DNA of 64,000 bases, taken from positions 62,001-126,000 of the forward strand of contig WGMT01000042.1 in assembly GCA_016124945.1 (NCBI GenBank). The letters run 5' to 3'. Below the pieces are notes generated by a model. That model worked only from the letters and a program-made list of their open reading frames with translations, was not told the origin of the DNA and did not search any database. The first letter of the stretch is position 1. Each line of letters begins with the position of its first letter. Below, piece by piece: positions 1-9,476 of this stretch. The stretch is from a bacterium (GTDB lineage Bacteria; Chloroflexota; Anaerolineae; Caldilineales; Caldilineaceae). A program made the position numbers and the translations under genes.

Positions 1-1684
1 CGTCGGTGTCCACAAGGTCGAGGCGTTCGGTGCTGATGGTGCCGAAGAAGGCGTCTCCGGCGATTTCCACCAGCGCTTCGGGTAGCACGAAGCCAAGCGA
101 GGTGAGAAAACGTTGCCTCTCGTGTTCAGGGCCAGAAAAGTAGATCTGTCCTTCACCGGCAGGGGCCACAATGGCCGCCGTCGCCCCTTCAAAGGACGGG
201 ACTTCGGCGCGCACTTGGGCGAAACGTGCGTCCATTTCGGCGATGAGCGCTTCGGCCTGCGCCTCCTGGCCCAGCGCGCGCCCAATGAGACGTGTCTGCT
301 CTTGCCACGGTGTGCCGAAGTTGACGTAGTCGCTGGGCTGCGTCACCGTGGGCGCGATCTGCGAAAGCGTTTCGTATTCGGCGTCGCTGACACCGGCAGA
401 GACAGCGATGATCAGATCGGGCTGGAGTGCGGCGATGGTCTCGAAGTTGAGTTCGCCGAAGGGCATGTTCAGCACCGGCGGCTGGCCGTCGGTCAACTTG
501 TCCGCGGCCCAGGGCCACACCTGGGCGTCGGCATCGCCGAACCAATAGCGTACGGCCACCGGCTGCACACCCAGCGCCAGGATTGGATCTTGATCGTTGT
601 AGCCAAGCGAAAGCACCCGCTGCGGCGCGGATGGGATCGTAGTTGTGCCAAATTGGTGTTCTATGGCAACGGGGAAGCCGGCAGCCGGGAAATCTGCCGA
701 CGTTGTATCCGCCGGCTCAAGCCCAAGCACGTCCAAGATCGTCTGGACCAATACTTCCGCCGAGAGAGGACCGCCGAAGAGCCAGGTGTCTCCGCCGAGG
801 GGATAGGCACGTCCCTCTTCCACGAATGCCAGGCTCTGCCACACCGGCGCAATCGCATCGCGGGCGAAGACGTCGTTGTCGTCCTGAACGACGTAGAAGA
901 AGTTAAGGCTGCCCAGTTCAGGCAACGTCTCCACGCTGACGGTGGTGAAGCCGTATTGCTGGAATGCAGCGTCGATCCAGGCGTTCTCCAGGCCGATCTG
1001 CTCGACGATCTCTACGGCCATGGCGTTGTCAGTGAAGAGGCGCACCTGCACCGTGTCCTGGCCGAAGGCTTGGGCCAATGCAAAGGGTTCGCCCAGCCGT
1101 CCTACCGCCTCGATTTGGCTACGCGCAGCGGCGAAGGTAGTTTCCATGTCGGCTATAACCTCGTCGCCTTCAGCCTGGCGCCCCACCACGTCGGCGATGG
1201 CGAGAAAGGTCTGGCGCATTTCGGCGTACTGGGTAATGCGCTCGTCGGTCGGGTAGGGATCAAAGGCCAGCGTGGGCGCGATGGCGCTGAGTTCGTCGTA
1301 GATTTCGGCGATACGGAAGGAGGGCGCAATGATCAAGTCCGGCTGGAGTCCGGCCAGCGTCTCTAGATTCGGGGCCTGACGCGTGCCCACGTCGACCACG
1401 TCTTCGTCTAGCGCAACAGGGATCTGCACCCAGTTGTTGTAACCGGCAATGTCGGCCACGCCGATGGGTTGGATGCCCAACGCCAGCAGATTCTCAACGT
1501 AGGTCCACTCCAGGGCGACGATGCGCTGCGGCGTGGACGGGATCGCGGTTTGTCCTAGCGCGTGGGTGATGGTCACCGGTTCGGCGGGCGCGGCGGGTGT
1601 CTGCGTAGGTGCGGCGGGGGCTGCGCAGCCTGCAAGCAGTGCCAACAGCAGGCCGATTAAGAACAAGAAGCGCATACGGTTCAT
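1..1684 (-). CDS. Tandem iron-siderophore binding lipoprotein (two FecB-like domains), 3'-truncated by window edge
   Basis: The reading frame is open from the ATG at 1684 to position 1, giving 561 residues with no stop. The N-terminus is a lipoprotein signal (MNRMRF..., lipobox LAGC with Cys20), so the product is predicted to be anchored outside the membrane. Two homologous periplasmic-binding (TroA/FecB) domains follow in one chain. Domain 1 (about residues 37-325) contains [19 protein letters not shown]. Domain 2 (about 340 onward) contains [19 protein letters not shown], and both have the FecB-type LQPDLIIA strand. Family members normally have one such domain of about 300 residues, so this is a natural duplication and fusion. 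The RBS AAAGGA precedes the ATG. It is the last visible gene of a minus-strand iron-uptake group. The membrane permease is not in the window and may lie to the left. Confidence 0.88.
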   Translation of the reverse strand, partial: MNRMRFLFLIGLLLALLAGCAAPAAPTQTPAAPAEPVTITHALGQTAIPSTPQRIVALEWTYVENLLALGIQPIGVADIAGYNNWVQIPVALDEDVVDVGTRQAPNLETLAGLQPDLIIAPSFRIAEIYDELSAIAPTLAFDPYPTDERITQYAEMRQTFLAIADVVGRQAEGDEVIADMETTFAAARSQIEAVGRLGEPFALAQAFGQDTVQVRLFTDNAMAVEIVEQIGLENAWIDAAFQQYGFTTVSVETLPELGSLNFFYVVQDDNDVFARDAIAPVWQSLAFVEEGRAYPLGGDTWLFGGPLSAEVLVQTILDVLGLEPADTTSADFPAAGFPVAIEHQFGTTTIPSAPQRVLSLGYNDQDPILALGVQPVAVRYWFGDADAQVWPWAADKLTDGQPPVLNMPFGELNFETIAALQPDLIIAVSAGVSDAEYETLSQIAPTVTQPSDYVNFGTPWQEQTRLIGRALGQEAQAEALIAEMDARFAQVRAEVPSFEGATAAIVAPAGEGQIYFSGPEHERQRFLTSLGFVLPEALVEIAGDAFFGTISTERLDLVDTD

Positions 1685-1746
1685 GGGTTTTTCCTTTCGA
1701 GGCGACGGGGTGGCATCGCCGGTGTAATTATTGCGTACGATGTTGA

Positions 1747-1933
1747 CCCCCCTCTAACTCCCCCCGCAGAAAAAACAGCGGGGAGAGGACTGTTGACGGG
1801 TCAGCAATGTTGGTCGCTCTATGGGCAGCAGCGAAAGAGGATGTCGTTTGTCGACACGTCAATAGCTCCCTCCCCGCCTCACAGACTCAACAAATCCTCA
1901 CACTCAACCACCGCGGGGAGGGTTGGGGAGGGG
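1747..1933. repeat. C-rich/G-rich inverted repeat between binding-protein and sucrase-ferredoxin genes
   Basis: A pyrimidine-rich arm (1747-1767, CCCCCTCTAACTCCCCCCGC-like) is complementary both to a nearby arm (1778-1788) and to a longer arm (1913-1933, GCGGGGAGGGTTGGGGAGGGG minus one base). A second C-rich copy lies at 1866-1877. The distal arm runs into the 3' end of the adjacent sucrase-ferredoxin-like reading frame and encodes its last residues (PLPNPPRGG). Confidence 0.7.
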
Positions 1934-2908
1934 TTCCCCCACCCGAAACTGTGGATACGCAATCGTTTTCGCATTGTCGGTGGCAGGGTTTGTCTCCACA
2001 GTGCGCTCAATTTCCACACGAAGAACGAAGCTGTCGGTTGTCGTGTCAACCCGCACATCCTGCCATTGTGGTTCGGGCGCGCCGTCCGTCGCCACGATGG
2101 TGCAAATCCGCGCCTGTTCCATCCAACCCCAGCCAAAACGCAGCCAAAGTTCGCGCTCAGCGACCTGGGCGAAGCCGGATTCACTGCCTGCCCAGCCGCG
2201 GTAATGGCCGCGCAAGGACGTCACATCGCCGCGACGCAGGGCGATCTGTTCGGCCTGATCTTCATCGACGAAAGCCCAGTAGTGGCCGCTGGGCATTTCC
2301 AACATCGTCGGCGCGTAGACGTGACCGCCGAAGTGGCTCACCCGCCACACCCGCACTTCGTCACCGGCATACGCCCTGCGCAGCCGTTCATAAAGTGGAT
2401 AACCGAACTTGGCGCAGGCGACGTCGATGGTGCCGTGGGTGCAGACAAGCAGATCGCGCACATCGGCGACGCCGTTTAGACGGTAGGCGTCAAATTGGGG
2501 TAGTTCGTCGGGGGTTTCAAAGAGCGCCCACAGCAGTGGGCCTGTCTGCGCCTCGGGGACGAGGTATTCCGTCCGCTCGAAGTTGGCGAATGTGTCTGCA
2601 GGCTTGCCAAAGAAGATCACGCGCCGATAACCAGGACGTGAATACTCGTCATCCGGCCCGATCAGCAGCGGCCGGTGGTTGTACGGAGCGCCGTCTTGGT
2701 AGCGTTGCAGCCACAGCGCCAGCAGATCAATCATTTCCTGGGGCAATGTGCCCACTTTTTCGTAGAGGTCACGTTTCCACGGCAACGGCGTTTCGATGAG
2801 TACAGCGTCGTCGAAATGGCCGGCGCTGCCCACGGGATCGAGTCCTAGCGCGATGGCGGCGAGATTGCAGTAGTTTTTAGTAGAAGGAATCGAGTTCATG
2901 ATTGGCAT
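1904..2908 (-). CDS. Sucrase/ferredoxin-like family protein (thioredoxin-like ferredoxin fold)
   Basis: A 334-residue protein resembling the sucrase/ferredoxin-like family (Pfam PF06999), whose members have a thioredoxin-like [2Fe-2S] ferredoxin domain and often sit beside siderophore uptake genes. Visible signatures are CTHGTIDVACAKFG near residue 160, where the family usually has a CC pair and one Cys is Ala here, and SHFGGHVYAPTMLEMPSG about 40 residues later. A role as electron donor for ferric-siderophore reduction is inferred from family and neighbours. The ATG at 2908 has no clear RBS, and an in-frame ATG four codons in is possible. The last residues (GEPLPNPPRGG) are encoded by a C-rich intergenic repeat, so the native C-terminus has probably been replaced or extended. 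Confidence 0.75.
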   Translation of the reverse strand: MPIMNSIPSTKNYCNLAAIALGLDPVGSAGHFDDAVLIETPLPWKRDLYEKVGTLPQEMIDLLALWLQRYQDGAPYNHRPLLIGPDDEYSRPGYRRVIFFGKPADTFANFERTEYLVPEAQTGPLLWALFETPDELPQFDAYRLNGVADVRDLLVCTHGTIDVACAKFGYPLYERLRRAYAGDEVRVWRVSHFGGHVYAPTMLEMPSGHYWAFVDEDQAEQIALRRGDVTSLRGHYRGWAGSESGFAQVAERELWLRFGWGWMEQARICTIVATDGAPEPQWQDVRVDTTTDSFVLRVEIERTVETNPATDNAKTIAYPQFRVGEPLPNPPRGG

Positions 2909-2930
2909 TTCAAGTCAATGGGCACTATAA

Positions 2931-3051
2931 GTAATGCGTGATGCGTAATGTATAGTTCGTAGAGTGAATTGGGCTTTGATTGGGATGTTTTGCTGGTAGA
3001 GAGCGTGCACCAATCATCCTCTCATAGCCTCAACAGGAAATTACGCATTAC
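2931..3051. repeat. Inverted ATTACGC/GCGTAAT phrase repeat in a 309-bp gene-free stretch
   Basis: The left arm GTAATGCGTGATGCGTAATG (2931-2950) is complementary to ATTACGCATTAC (3040-3051). The phrase recurs at 6868-6883 and 7110-7144. The rest of the gap, 3052-3217, shows no gene or clear signal. Confidence 0.65.
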
Positions 3052-3217
3052 CCAAGCGCGTCGAAGTAGCGCCTCGACAAGGCGCGGCTGTACAAACGTC
3101 ATCAATTTGCGTCGAAGATGGAATTCCGGTTAATCGGGTCGAACAAACTGACAAATTCGCTTCGATCTGCCCAATCCGCTTTGTCCGCGTTCAATCCTGG
3201 CGGCCAAAATCGTCCGC

Positions 3218-4078
3218 TCAAATTGTTTGTGGTGAATTGACCAGACGTTGTGCAGCAAAGGTCGGTGTTTTTGCTTCGAAGACAGCAGGCGATTTGCGGT
3301 GTTTGCGCCCAATCGGCACACAGAGGGGCGTGCCGGTAATGGGATCCACGGCGACGTGACACTCCATACCAAAGACATCGCGGATTAGCGCTGCGTCGAC
3401 GATGAGCGATGGTGCCCCCTGGGCAACAATCTCACCTTGACGCATGGCCACGAGGTGATCGGCGTAACGGCACGCCTGGTTAAGATCATGCAGCACCATG
3501 ACGATGGTGCGCCCTTGCTCGTTGAGATCGTGGAGTAGATCCAGCACTTCGAGCTGATAGGCCAGATCCAGGAAGGTGGTTGGCTCGTCGAGGAGCAGGA
3601 TCTCGGTCTGCTGGGCCAGGGACATGGCGATCCAGGCACGCTGACGCTGTCCACCGGAGAGGGTGTCAAGTGGGCGGTCGGCGAAGTCGGCCATGTTGGT
3701 GATGGCGAGGGCGTCGCCCACAATGCGCTCGTCTTCGGCGGACCATTGCTGGAGCCAGCCCTGGTGAGGGTAACGTCCTTGGGCTACCAGTTCGTGGACG
3801 GTTAACCCTTCCGGCGCGACCGGGCTTTGGGGCAGAATACCGATCTGGCGTGCCACGTCCTTGGTAGAGAGGGCACGGATCGCTTTACCGTCTAGGTAGA
3901 CCGATCCGTTACGCGGCTTGAGCAGGCGCGACAACCCGCGCAACAGCGTCGACTTGCCGCAGCCGTTCGGCCCTACCAACGCCGTAATCTGCCCTGGTGG
4001 CACTTGAAGATCGAGCGCTTCAATAATCGACTTGCCGTCGTAGGCGAGATGGATCTGTTGGGCCTGAAGTGTCTTCAC
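3218..4078 (-). CDS. Ferric-siderophore ABC transporter ATP-binding protein (FepC/FecE type)
   Basis: A 286-residue cytoplasmic ABC ATPase that would power siderophore import. Walker [10 protein letters not shown] is near residue 36, the Q-loop IGILPQSP follows, the signature [10 protein letters not shown] is near 143, Walker [10 protein letters not shown] is near 163, and the switch His lies in [15 protein letters not shown]. The GRYPHQ element and [11 protein letters not shown] are typical of the FepC/FecE/BtuD branch. The last 25 or so residues ([12 protein letters not shown]...) extend past the usual end. It is the first gene of the minus-strand iron group, about 310 bp upstream of the sucrase-ferredoxin-like gene. 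No permease is adjacent. Confidence 0.9.
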   Translation of the reverse strand: MKTLQAQQIHLAYDGKSIIEALDLQVPPGQITALVGPNGCGKSTLLRGLSRLLKPRNGSVYLDGKAIRALSTKDVARQIGILPQSPVAPEGLTVHELVAQGRYPHQGWLQQWSAEDERIVGDALAITNMADFADRPLDTLSGGQRQRAWIAMSLAQQTEILLLDEPTTFLDLAYQLEVLDLLHDLNEQGRTIVMVLHDLNQACRYADHLVAMRQGEIVAQGAPSLIVDAALIRDVFGMECHVAVDPITGTPLCVPIGRKHRKSPAVFEAKTPTFAAQRLVNSPQTI

Positions 4079-4765
4079 GCGTCTTGCTCCCTGCTGGGTG
4101 TCCTGTTACCGCGATAGAGTCAGGCGCGATCATACCACCGAAATGAAGCAATGGAAGACGAATTTTCGATCAATCGGGTGCGGACGCTGTAAAAGTTACA
4201 GCAAAGATCGATTAAGCACTTCATTAAGCGTGGTTAAGCGAAGATCGTAGATGATTTACTCCACGAAGCCACACCAAAGAAGCATGTACGCTTAGCCTAT
4301 GCATGGTGATGTTGGCCCAAAGGCCGTAATTCAATCTTGGGGCGGACAGCCAAGCACGCGCACATTGATGGGCAAATCACTGGCCAGTGCCAGGTACTGC
4401 GGCGAGAGCGCGCCCAACTTAAATTACATCCAGCCCCAAAACATCGTTTGACACCTTCCCAATCCACTGCTAAGATGACGCCAACCCACTCTATTTCCCT
4501 TGTAACGAGCAGCAACTGATGACGCCCGCAGCGAACAGAAACGCTTCACCAGTGTGTTTGTCTTCGGGAGTAAGTACGCAAACCCATCCATATCCGACCA
4601 AATTGTCGACTCTTCAAGACGGCTCTACTGCGCCGTAACACTGCTGGGCACAAAATGTGCAGCAGACTGTCACCGCGGCCTGGCAGTTGCCATTCACATG
4701 AGCGACATTGGTAAATAGCGGTCCACTTAGTCCACTCACGAGAGAATCGAAGGAGGAGGAATGTG
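4079..4765. other. Gene-free 687-bp divergent intergenic region
   Basis: This region separates the divergent iron ATPase gene from the importer operon. No reading frame in it looks coding. It holds a strong plus-strand promoter at 4448-4476, which would leave a leader of about 285 nt before the binding-protein gene. I saw no riboswitch I could name. Confidence 0.6.
4448..4476 (+). promoter_or_regulatory. Sigma70-type promoter for the first peptide-importer operon
   Basis: A perfect -35 TTGACA (4448-4453), a 17-bp spacer and TAAGAT (4471-4476) as -10. It points to the binding-protein gene at 4766. Confidence 0.65.
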
Positions 4766-6865
4766 ATGCTGTGGAAACATCGTTTGCGCAAGACCCTCTG
4801 GCTGCCCATGCTGTTGCTGATTCTGGCGCTGCTGGTGACAGCCTGTGGTGGCGGCGACTCCGCCGCAGAACCGTCGCCAGACGGTGCAGCCCCTGCCGCA
4901 GAGGCACCCGCGCCGGCGGCAGATGCACCTGCCGCCGGCGACGACTATCAGGCACAGCGTGAAACCTGTACCTCTGAATCCCCCTGTTGGCCAAGCATTT
5001 CCGACACCATTCCCAGTTCGTTCCAAGAGTCTCCCATGTTGGCCGAGAAGGTCGCCGCCGGTGAGCTGCCGCCAGTGGAAGAGCGCGTCCCCACCGAACC
5101 GCTGGTGATCCAACCCACCGAGATGATCGGCCAGTATGGCGGCACCTTCCGACGTGCCTTCACCGGCCCCGGCGACGCACAGAACATCGAACGCTGGAAC
5201 AACGACTACGGCATCTTCTGGGACACCGGCGCCACCGAACTTGTGCCACGCTACCTGAAATCCTGGGAAGGCAACGAAGATGCCACGGAGTGGACCTTCT
5301 ACCTTCGCCCAGGCATGAAGTGGTCTGACGGTGACGACTTCACCGCCGACGACTACATGTGGTGGCACGAGCATATGCTATCCAACGATGTGCTGGTGCC
5401 CACCAAGCCCTGGTACATGATCTGGGGTGGCGAACTGGCGCAGTTTGAGAAGGTAGACGATTATGCCATCAAGATGATCTTCGCCCAGCCCTTCCCCACC
5501 TGGCCGCTGGTGATGTCGACGTCGACGGTGGCCGGTCATTTCCAGAGCGGTGACACAGGCATTGGTCTGGTCGCGCCGGGCCATTATCTAGAGCAATTCC
5601 ACCCCGCCTTCATCGGTGAGGAAGAATCCCTTGCGATGGCGCAAGAAGCCGGCTTCGAGAGTTGGAATCTCTTCGTTCTCAACCGCAACGACGCCAAGAT
5701 GAACCCCGACGTACCCGTCCTCACACCGTGGAAGCCCGTCACACGCATTGCCGACAGTGAATTCGTGCTGGAACGCAATCCTTTCTTCTGGGCCGTGGAC
5801 ACTGAAGGCAACCAGCTTCCCTACTTCGACCGCATTTCGATGGAGTTGGTGGAAGAGTTGGAAGTGCTCAACCTGCGCGCCATCGCCGGCAACTACACAA
5901 TCCAGGGGCGTCACATCGACTTCGCCAAACTGCCTGTGATCCGTGAGAACGAGGAAGCGGGCGACTATTTCGTCGATTTCTGGGCGAGCAGTTCACGCAA
6001 TCCCGCCGCCATCTACTTCAACATGGACTACAACCGCGATCCCGCCATCGCCGAATATACCGTGGGCAGCCGCGACTTCCGCAAGGCGCTCTCGTTGGCC
6101 GTCGAACGTAGTGAGATCAACGAGACCTTCTTCCTCGGCGTGGGCACCGAAGCCTCGCTCTGCCCGGCAGACACACCACCCTACTTCAGCAGCAACCGCT
6201 GGGACGAAGAATTTGCCGGCTTTGATCCCGATCAGGCCAACGAGATCCTCGATTCCATCGGCCTCGATCAGCGCGACAACGACGGCTACCGCCTACTGCC
6301 CAACGGCGAACGGCTGGTCTTGCGCATTGACGCGGTCAGTGGCTCCTTCCTGCCCTACCCTGAAATCGCCGAACGCATCGGCCAGATGTGGCAGGACGTG
6401 GGCATCCAGTTACAGGTGAACCCGGTGGAACGCAGCCTTTGGATCGAACGCACCCAGTCCAACGAACCCATGATGAGCATCTTCGAAACGGGTGAATGGA
6501 ACCCTGAAACCGTGGCGCGCCTGATCCCCGGCGAGCGTTGGGGATACATCGCCACCACCTGGGGCAACACCCCCAACCCAGATCCTGCCGATTACGACGG
6601 CCCCGAATGGCTTGAAGAGCAGATCCTTAAGCACTGGGAAGCGATCCAGACTGTCGATCCCGAAGAACGCCGTCAGCGCTACATCGAGGGCATGGACATC
6701 ATGTGTGACAACATCCCCTTGATCGGTATTGTGGTGGACGTGCCCGTCTACACTACGTTGATCAAGAACGACGTACGCAACATCCCCAAACCGATGGAAT
6801 GGGTTGTCTACGCCCAGACGCCGGGGAATGGGTATCCAGAACAGTTCTTCCAGATTCAGGAATAG
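4766..6865 (+). CDS. ABC transporter substrate-binding lipoprotein, family 5 (peptide/nickel/oligosaccharide type)
   Basis: A 699-residue extracellular solute-binding protein (SBP_bac_5 family). The signal [20 protein letters not shown]... ends in lipobox LVTAC, followed by a Gly/Ala/Pro-rich linker. Family hallmarks include [21 protein letters not shown] near residue 175 and [15 protein letters not shown] near residue 445. At about 700 residues it is longer than the 500-600 typical of DppA/OppA and resembles Chloroflexota and Thermotogales family-5 proteins for large peptides or oligosaccharides. The substrate cannot be read from sequence. The RBS AGGAGGAGGA (4751-4760) favours the ATG at 4766, although a GTG one codon earlier is in frame. 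It is the first gene of the operon with the permeases and ATPases at 7160-11626. Confidence 0.9.
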   Translation: MLWKHRLRKTLWLPMLLLILALLVTACGGGDSAAEPSPDGAAPAAEAPAPAADAPAAGDDYQAQRETCTSESPCWPSISDTIPSSFQESPMLAEKVAAGELPPVEERVPTEPLVIQPTEMIGQYGGTFRRAFTGPGDAQNIERWNNDYGIFWDTGATELVPRYLKSWEGNEDATEWTFYLRPGMKWSDGDDFTADDYMWWHEHMLSNDVLVPTKPWYMIWGGELAQFEKVDDYAIKMIFAQPFPTWPLVMSTSTVAGHFQSGDTGIGLVAPGHYLEQFHPAFIGEEESLAMAQEAGFESWNLFVLNRNDAKMNPDVPVLTPWKPVTRIADSEFVLERNPFFWAVDTEGNQLPYFDRISMELVEELEVLNLRAIAGNYTIQGRHIDFAKLPVIRENEEAGDYFVDFWASSSRNPAAIYFNMDYNRDPAIAEYTVGSRDFRKALSLAVERSEINETFFLGVGTEASLCPADTPPYFSSNRWDEEFAGFDPDQANEILDSIGLDQRDNDGYRLLPNGERLVLRIDAVSGSFLPYPEIAERIGQMWQDVGIQLQVNPVERSLWIERTQSNEPMMSIFETGEWNPETVARLIPGERWGYIATTWGNTPNPDPADYDGPEWLEEQILKHWEAIQTVDPEERRQRYIEGMDIMCDNIPLIGIVVDVPVYTTLIKNDVRNIPKPMEWVVYAQTPGNGYPEQFFQIQE

Positions 6866-6867
6866 AA

Positions 6868-7144
6868 CGTAATGCGTGATTCCTGATTCGTGGGTAGAGG
6901 ATGTTCTCACGCTGTGAGGGAATTGGTGCGGAGACGTAGTGCGTAGTGCGTATACCAGTAGAGCGTGTTGGTGCTTCAGTGGCGTCTTGGTCGCGGTGTT
7001 CGCCTGCACCAGATCCCAATCAAGCGTCGAGCATCTCCGCTGGTACACGCACCACGCACCACCCGCCAACAACAGCGTCGCCAATTACAGGAACGATCCT
7101 CTACCCACGAATTACGCATTACGCATTACGCATCACGAATTACG
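6868..7144. repeat. Two nested inverted repeats between binding-protein and permease genes
   Basis: The outer arms are 6868-6902 (ending GTGGGTAGAGGAT) and 7096-7144 (starting ATCCTCTACCCAC). The inner arms are 6936-6958 (GTAGTGCGTAGTGCGTATACC plus two bases) and 7040-7062 (complementary CTGGTACACGCACCACGC). The element fills the 294-bp gap and ends 4 bp before the permease RBS AAGGAG. It may set the expression ratio of binding protein to permease. Confidence 0.75.
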
Positions 7145-7159
7145 CCCAAGGAGCCATCG

Positions 7160-8146
7160 ATGCTTGGCTATCTGATCAGGCGCGTCGCCTACGGTCTGCT
7201 CACGATCTTCGCGGTTTCGGTCTTATCGTTTTTCATTATTCAATTGCCGCCGGGTGACTATGTCACTTCGTACATTGCGGCGTTGGAGGCGCAGGGCGAT
7301 TCTGTTTCTGCCGACGAAGCGCAGTCGCTGCGCGAGCAGTTCGGCCTGGGGCAGCCTGCATACGTCCAATATGGCAAGTGGATCTGGCAGATCGTCACCC
7401 AGGGGAATTTCGGCCTCTCATTCCAATACCGTGTGCCGGTGACGGAGATTATCGGCGAGCGGCTGCTGCTCACCGTCATCCTGGCCCTGGGGACGGTCGT
7501 GTTCATCTGGATCGTGGCCATCCCGATTGGGATCCTGTCGGCAGTGCGCCAGTATTCGTTCCTCGACTACTTTGCCACTACAGTTGGATTTACGGGGCTG
7601 GCGGTGCCCGACTTCCTGCTGGCATTGGTGATGATGTACTTTGCCTGGGATCTCTATGACTTCAGCATCGGCGGTCTCTTCTCGCCCGAGTATGTCACCG
7701 CGCCGTGGAGCACAGGACGTGTGCTGGATCTGGCGCAGCATCTGATCATTCCCATTATTGTGCTGGGCACGTCGGGCACGGCGTCGTTGATCCGCATCAC
7801 CCGCGCCAACCTGCTCGACGAACTGCGCAAACCCTACGTCATCACCGCCCGCGCCAAAGGGCTCAACGAGTGGCAGTTGATCCTCAAGTACCCGGTGCGG
7901 CTGGCGCTAAATCCCGTTATCAGCCTCACCGCCTACATTCTGCCCTTCCTGGTATCTGGGAGCGTTATTGTGTCGGTGGTGCTCAGCCTGCCTACAGTGG
8001 GGCCGGTGCTGCTGCGCTCGCTCCTATCACAGGACATGTTCCTGGCCGGGGCCATTATTCTGCTTGTGGGCACTATGACTGTCATCGGCACACTGATCTC
8101 AGACATCCTCCTGGGGATCATCGATCCACGGGTCAGACTACAGTAG
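7160..8146 (+). CDS. ABC transporter permease, DppB/OppB type
   Basis: A 328-residue inner-membrane permease with about six transmembrane segments and the BPD_transp_1 fold. The N-terminus MLGYLIRRVAYGLLTIFAVS is typical of DppB. The EAA-loop region reads ITARAKGLNEWQLILKYPVR. The start at 7160 is chosen because RBS AAGGAG lies 6 bp upstream and the homology begins there. The frame stays open upstream only through repeat DNA. It lies 6 bp before the partner permease. Confidence 0.92.
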   Translation: MLGYLIRRVAYGLLTIFAVSVLSFFIIQLPPGDYVTSYIAALEAQGDSVSADEAQSLREQFGLGQPAYVQYGKWIWQIVTQGNFGLSFQYRVPVTEIIGERLLLTVILALGTVVFIWIVAIPIGILSAVRQYSFLDYFATTVGFTGLAVPDFLLALVMMYFAWDLYDFSIGGLFSPEYVTAPWSTGRVLDLAQHLIIPIIVLGTSGTASLIRITRANLLDELRKPYVITARAKGLNEWQLILKYPVRLALNPVISLTAYILPFLVSGSVIVSVVLSLPTVGPVLLRSLLSQDMFLAGAIILLVGTMTVIGTLISDILLGIIDPRVRLQ

Positions 8147-8152
8147 AAAAAT

Positions 8153-9319
8153 ATGAGTCAAAAGATCGCAGTTTCAAATGAACAGACGGCAGCCGCACCG
8201 CTAAAGGGCCCTGAAATCCAAGATCGGCTAAGTGTTGCTTCACAGCGGCAGTTGGTTTGGTGGCGTTTCCGGCGGCACAAGGTTGCCCTGGTGGCGTTGA
8301 TCGTGGTGATCCTCTTCTACCTGTCGGCGCTGTTTGCCGGCTTCCTGGCCATCAGCGATCCACAGGACGGCCGTTCGGCCCGCGCCATCGTGCCACCGCA
8401 GCCCATCCACTGGTTCAAGGACGGCGCGTTTCAGCCCCATGTCTGCGCGGTAGAGGGCGCTCGTGATCCCTACACGCTGGCGAAAACGTACGTGGCTGAC
8501 TGCACCAATACTGCCGACATTCGTCTCTTTGCCAGTGGTTACGAATACAAACTCTTTGGGCTGATCCCCACGGATCTACACCTGATCGGCATGGCGGATC
8601 CCGACCTGCGCGCCGAAGAGTGGATCTTCCTCCTGGGCACCGACGCGCAAGGACGTGATCTCTTCTCACGCATCCTCTACGGCACACGCACGTCGCTCAC
8701 CATCGGTCTCATCGGCGTGACGTTGAGTCTGATGCTGGGTATCGTCCTCGGCGGTATTTCGGGTTTCTTCGGCGGTGTGATAGATACGATTATCCAGCGT
8801 GTAATCGAAATCATCCGTTCCATCCCCACGATTCCGCTGTGGATGGGGCTGGCGGCGTCGCTGCCCGCCGACTGGTCGATTACGCAGTTGTATTTCTCGA
8901 TTACGCTGATCGTTTCCCTCTTTGCGTGGACAGATCTGGCACGGGTGGTGCGGGGGCGCTTCCTGGCCATGCGCGAGGAAGACTTCGTCACCGCGGCATT
9001 GGTGGCCGGCGCTACTTGGCAGGGCATCATCTTCCGCCACATGGTGCCGTCGTTTTACAGCCACATCATTGCCGCCGGCACCCTGGCGATCCCGTTCATG
9101 ATCATCAGCGAGACGGCGTTGAGCTTCTTGGGGCTGGGGCTGCGTCCCCCGGCGATCAGTTGGGGTGTGCTGCTCCAGGCCACCCAGAACGTCCAATCCA
9201 TCGCCCTCACACCTTGGCTGATGCTGCCTGCCGTCCCCGTGATCGTCTCGATCCTAGCCCTCAACTTCATGGGCGACGGGCTGAGAGACGCGGCGGATCC
9301 GTATAGTTCTGTTGAATAG
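8153..9319 (+). CDS. ABC transporter permease, DppC/OppC type
   Basis: A 388-residue second permease of the importer. The N-terminus has a cytoplasmic stretch and then the first membrane helix (VALVALIVVILFYLSALFAG). A long extracytoplasmic insert of about 100 residues (55-155, with HVCAVEGARDPYTL) precedes LLGTDAQGRDLFSRILYGTR, the usual start of the DppC permease core. The EAA loop is VAGATWQGIIFRHMVPSF. The insert is larger than in E. coli DppC but common in transporters with long binding proteins. The stop TAG overlaps the first base of the next inverted repeat. Confidence 0.92.
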   Translation: MSQKIAVSNEQTAAAPLKGPEIQDRLSVASQRQLVWWRFRRHKVALVALIVVILFYLSALFAGFLAISDPQDGRSARAIVPPQPIHWFKDGAFQPHVCAVEGARDPYTLAKTYVADCTNTADIRLFASGYEYKLFGLIPTDLHLIGMADPDLRAEEWIFLLGTDAQGRDLFSRILYGTRTSLTIGLIGVTLSLMLGIVLGGISGFFGGVIDTIIQRVIEIIRSIPTIPLWMGLAASLPADWSITQLYFSITLIVSLFAWTDLARVVRGRFLAMREEDFVTAALVAGATWQGIIFRHMVPSFYSHIIAAGTLAIPFMIISETALSFLGLGLRPPAISWGVLLQATQNVQSIALTPWLMLPAVPVIVSILALNFMGDGLRDAADPYSSVE

Positions 9320-9454
9320 GGATTGGTGATTAGTGATTGGGTGTTGTGCTGAGGATCTGAAATTGCTCAATCGCCCAATCTCTCGTCAACAGCGATTAGG
9401 AGATTTCAGGCGCTCTACAAGACACCCAATCACCTGTCACCAATCACCAATCCC
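9319..9454. repeat. Nested inverted repeat between DppC-type permease and DppD-type ATPase genes
   Basis: The outer arms are 9319-9344 (GGGATTGGTGATTAGTGATT...) and 9422-9454 (ACACCCAATCACC...). The inner arms are 9357-9383 (CTGAAATTGCTCAATCGCCC...) and 9391-9409 (AGCGATTAGGAGATTTCAG). The element starts in the permease stop codon and ends about 20 bp before the next start. Confidence 0.75.
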
Positions 9455-9476
9455 CTCATCTGACTGCGAGCAACCA

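Noticed and set aside
113-1366. Long plus-strand open frame (417 codons)
   Set aside because: It is antisense to the clear two-domain siderophore-binding protein read on the minus strand, and its translation has no family resemblance.
4297-4519. Small ORFs in the 687-bp gap before the first importer
   Set aside because: No RBS, no recognisable sequence, and they overlap the promoter on both strands.
6965-7159. N-terminal extension of the DppB-type permease
   Set aside because: It reads through inverted-repeat DNA, while the RBS and the membrane-protein homology begin at 7160.
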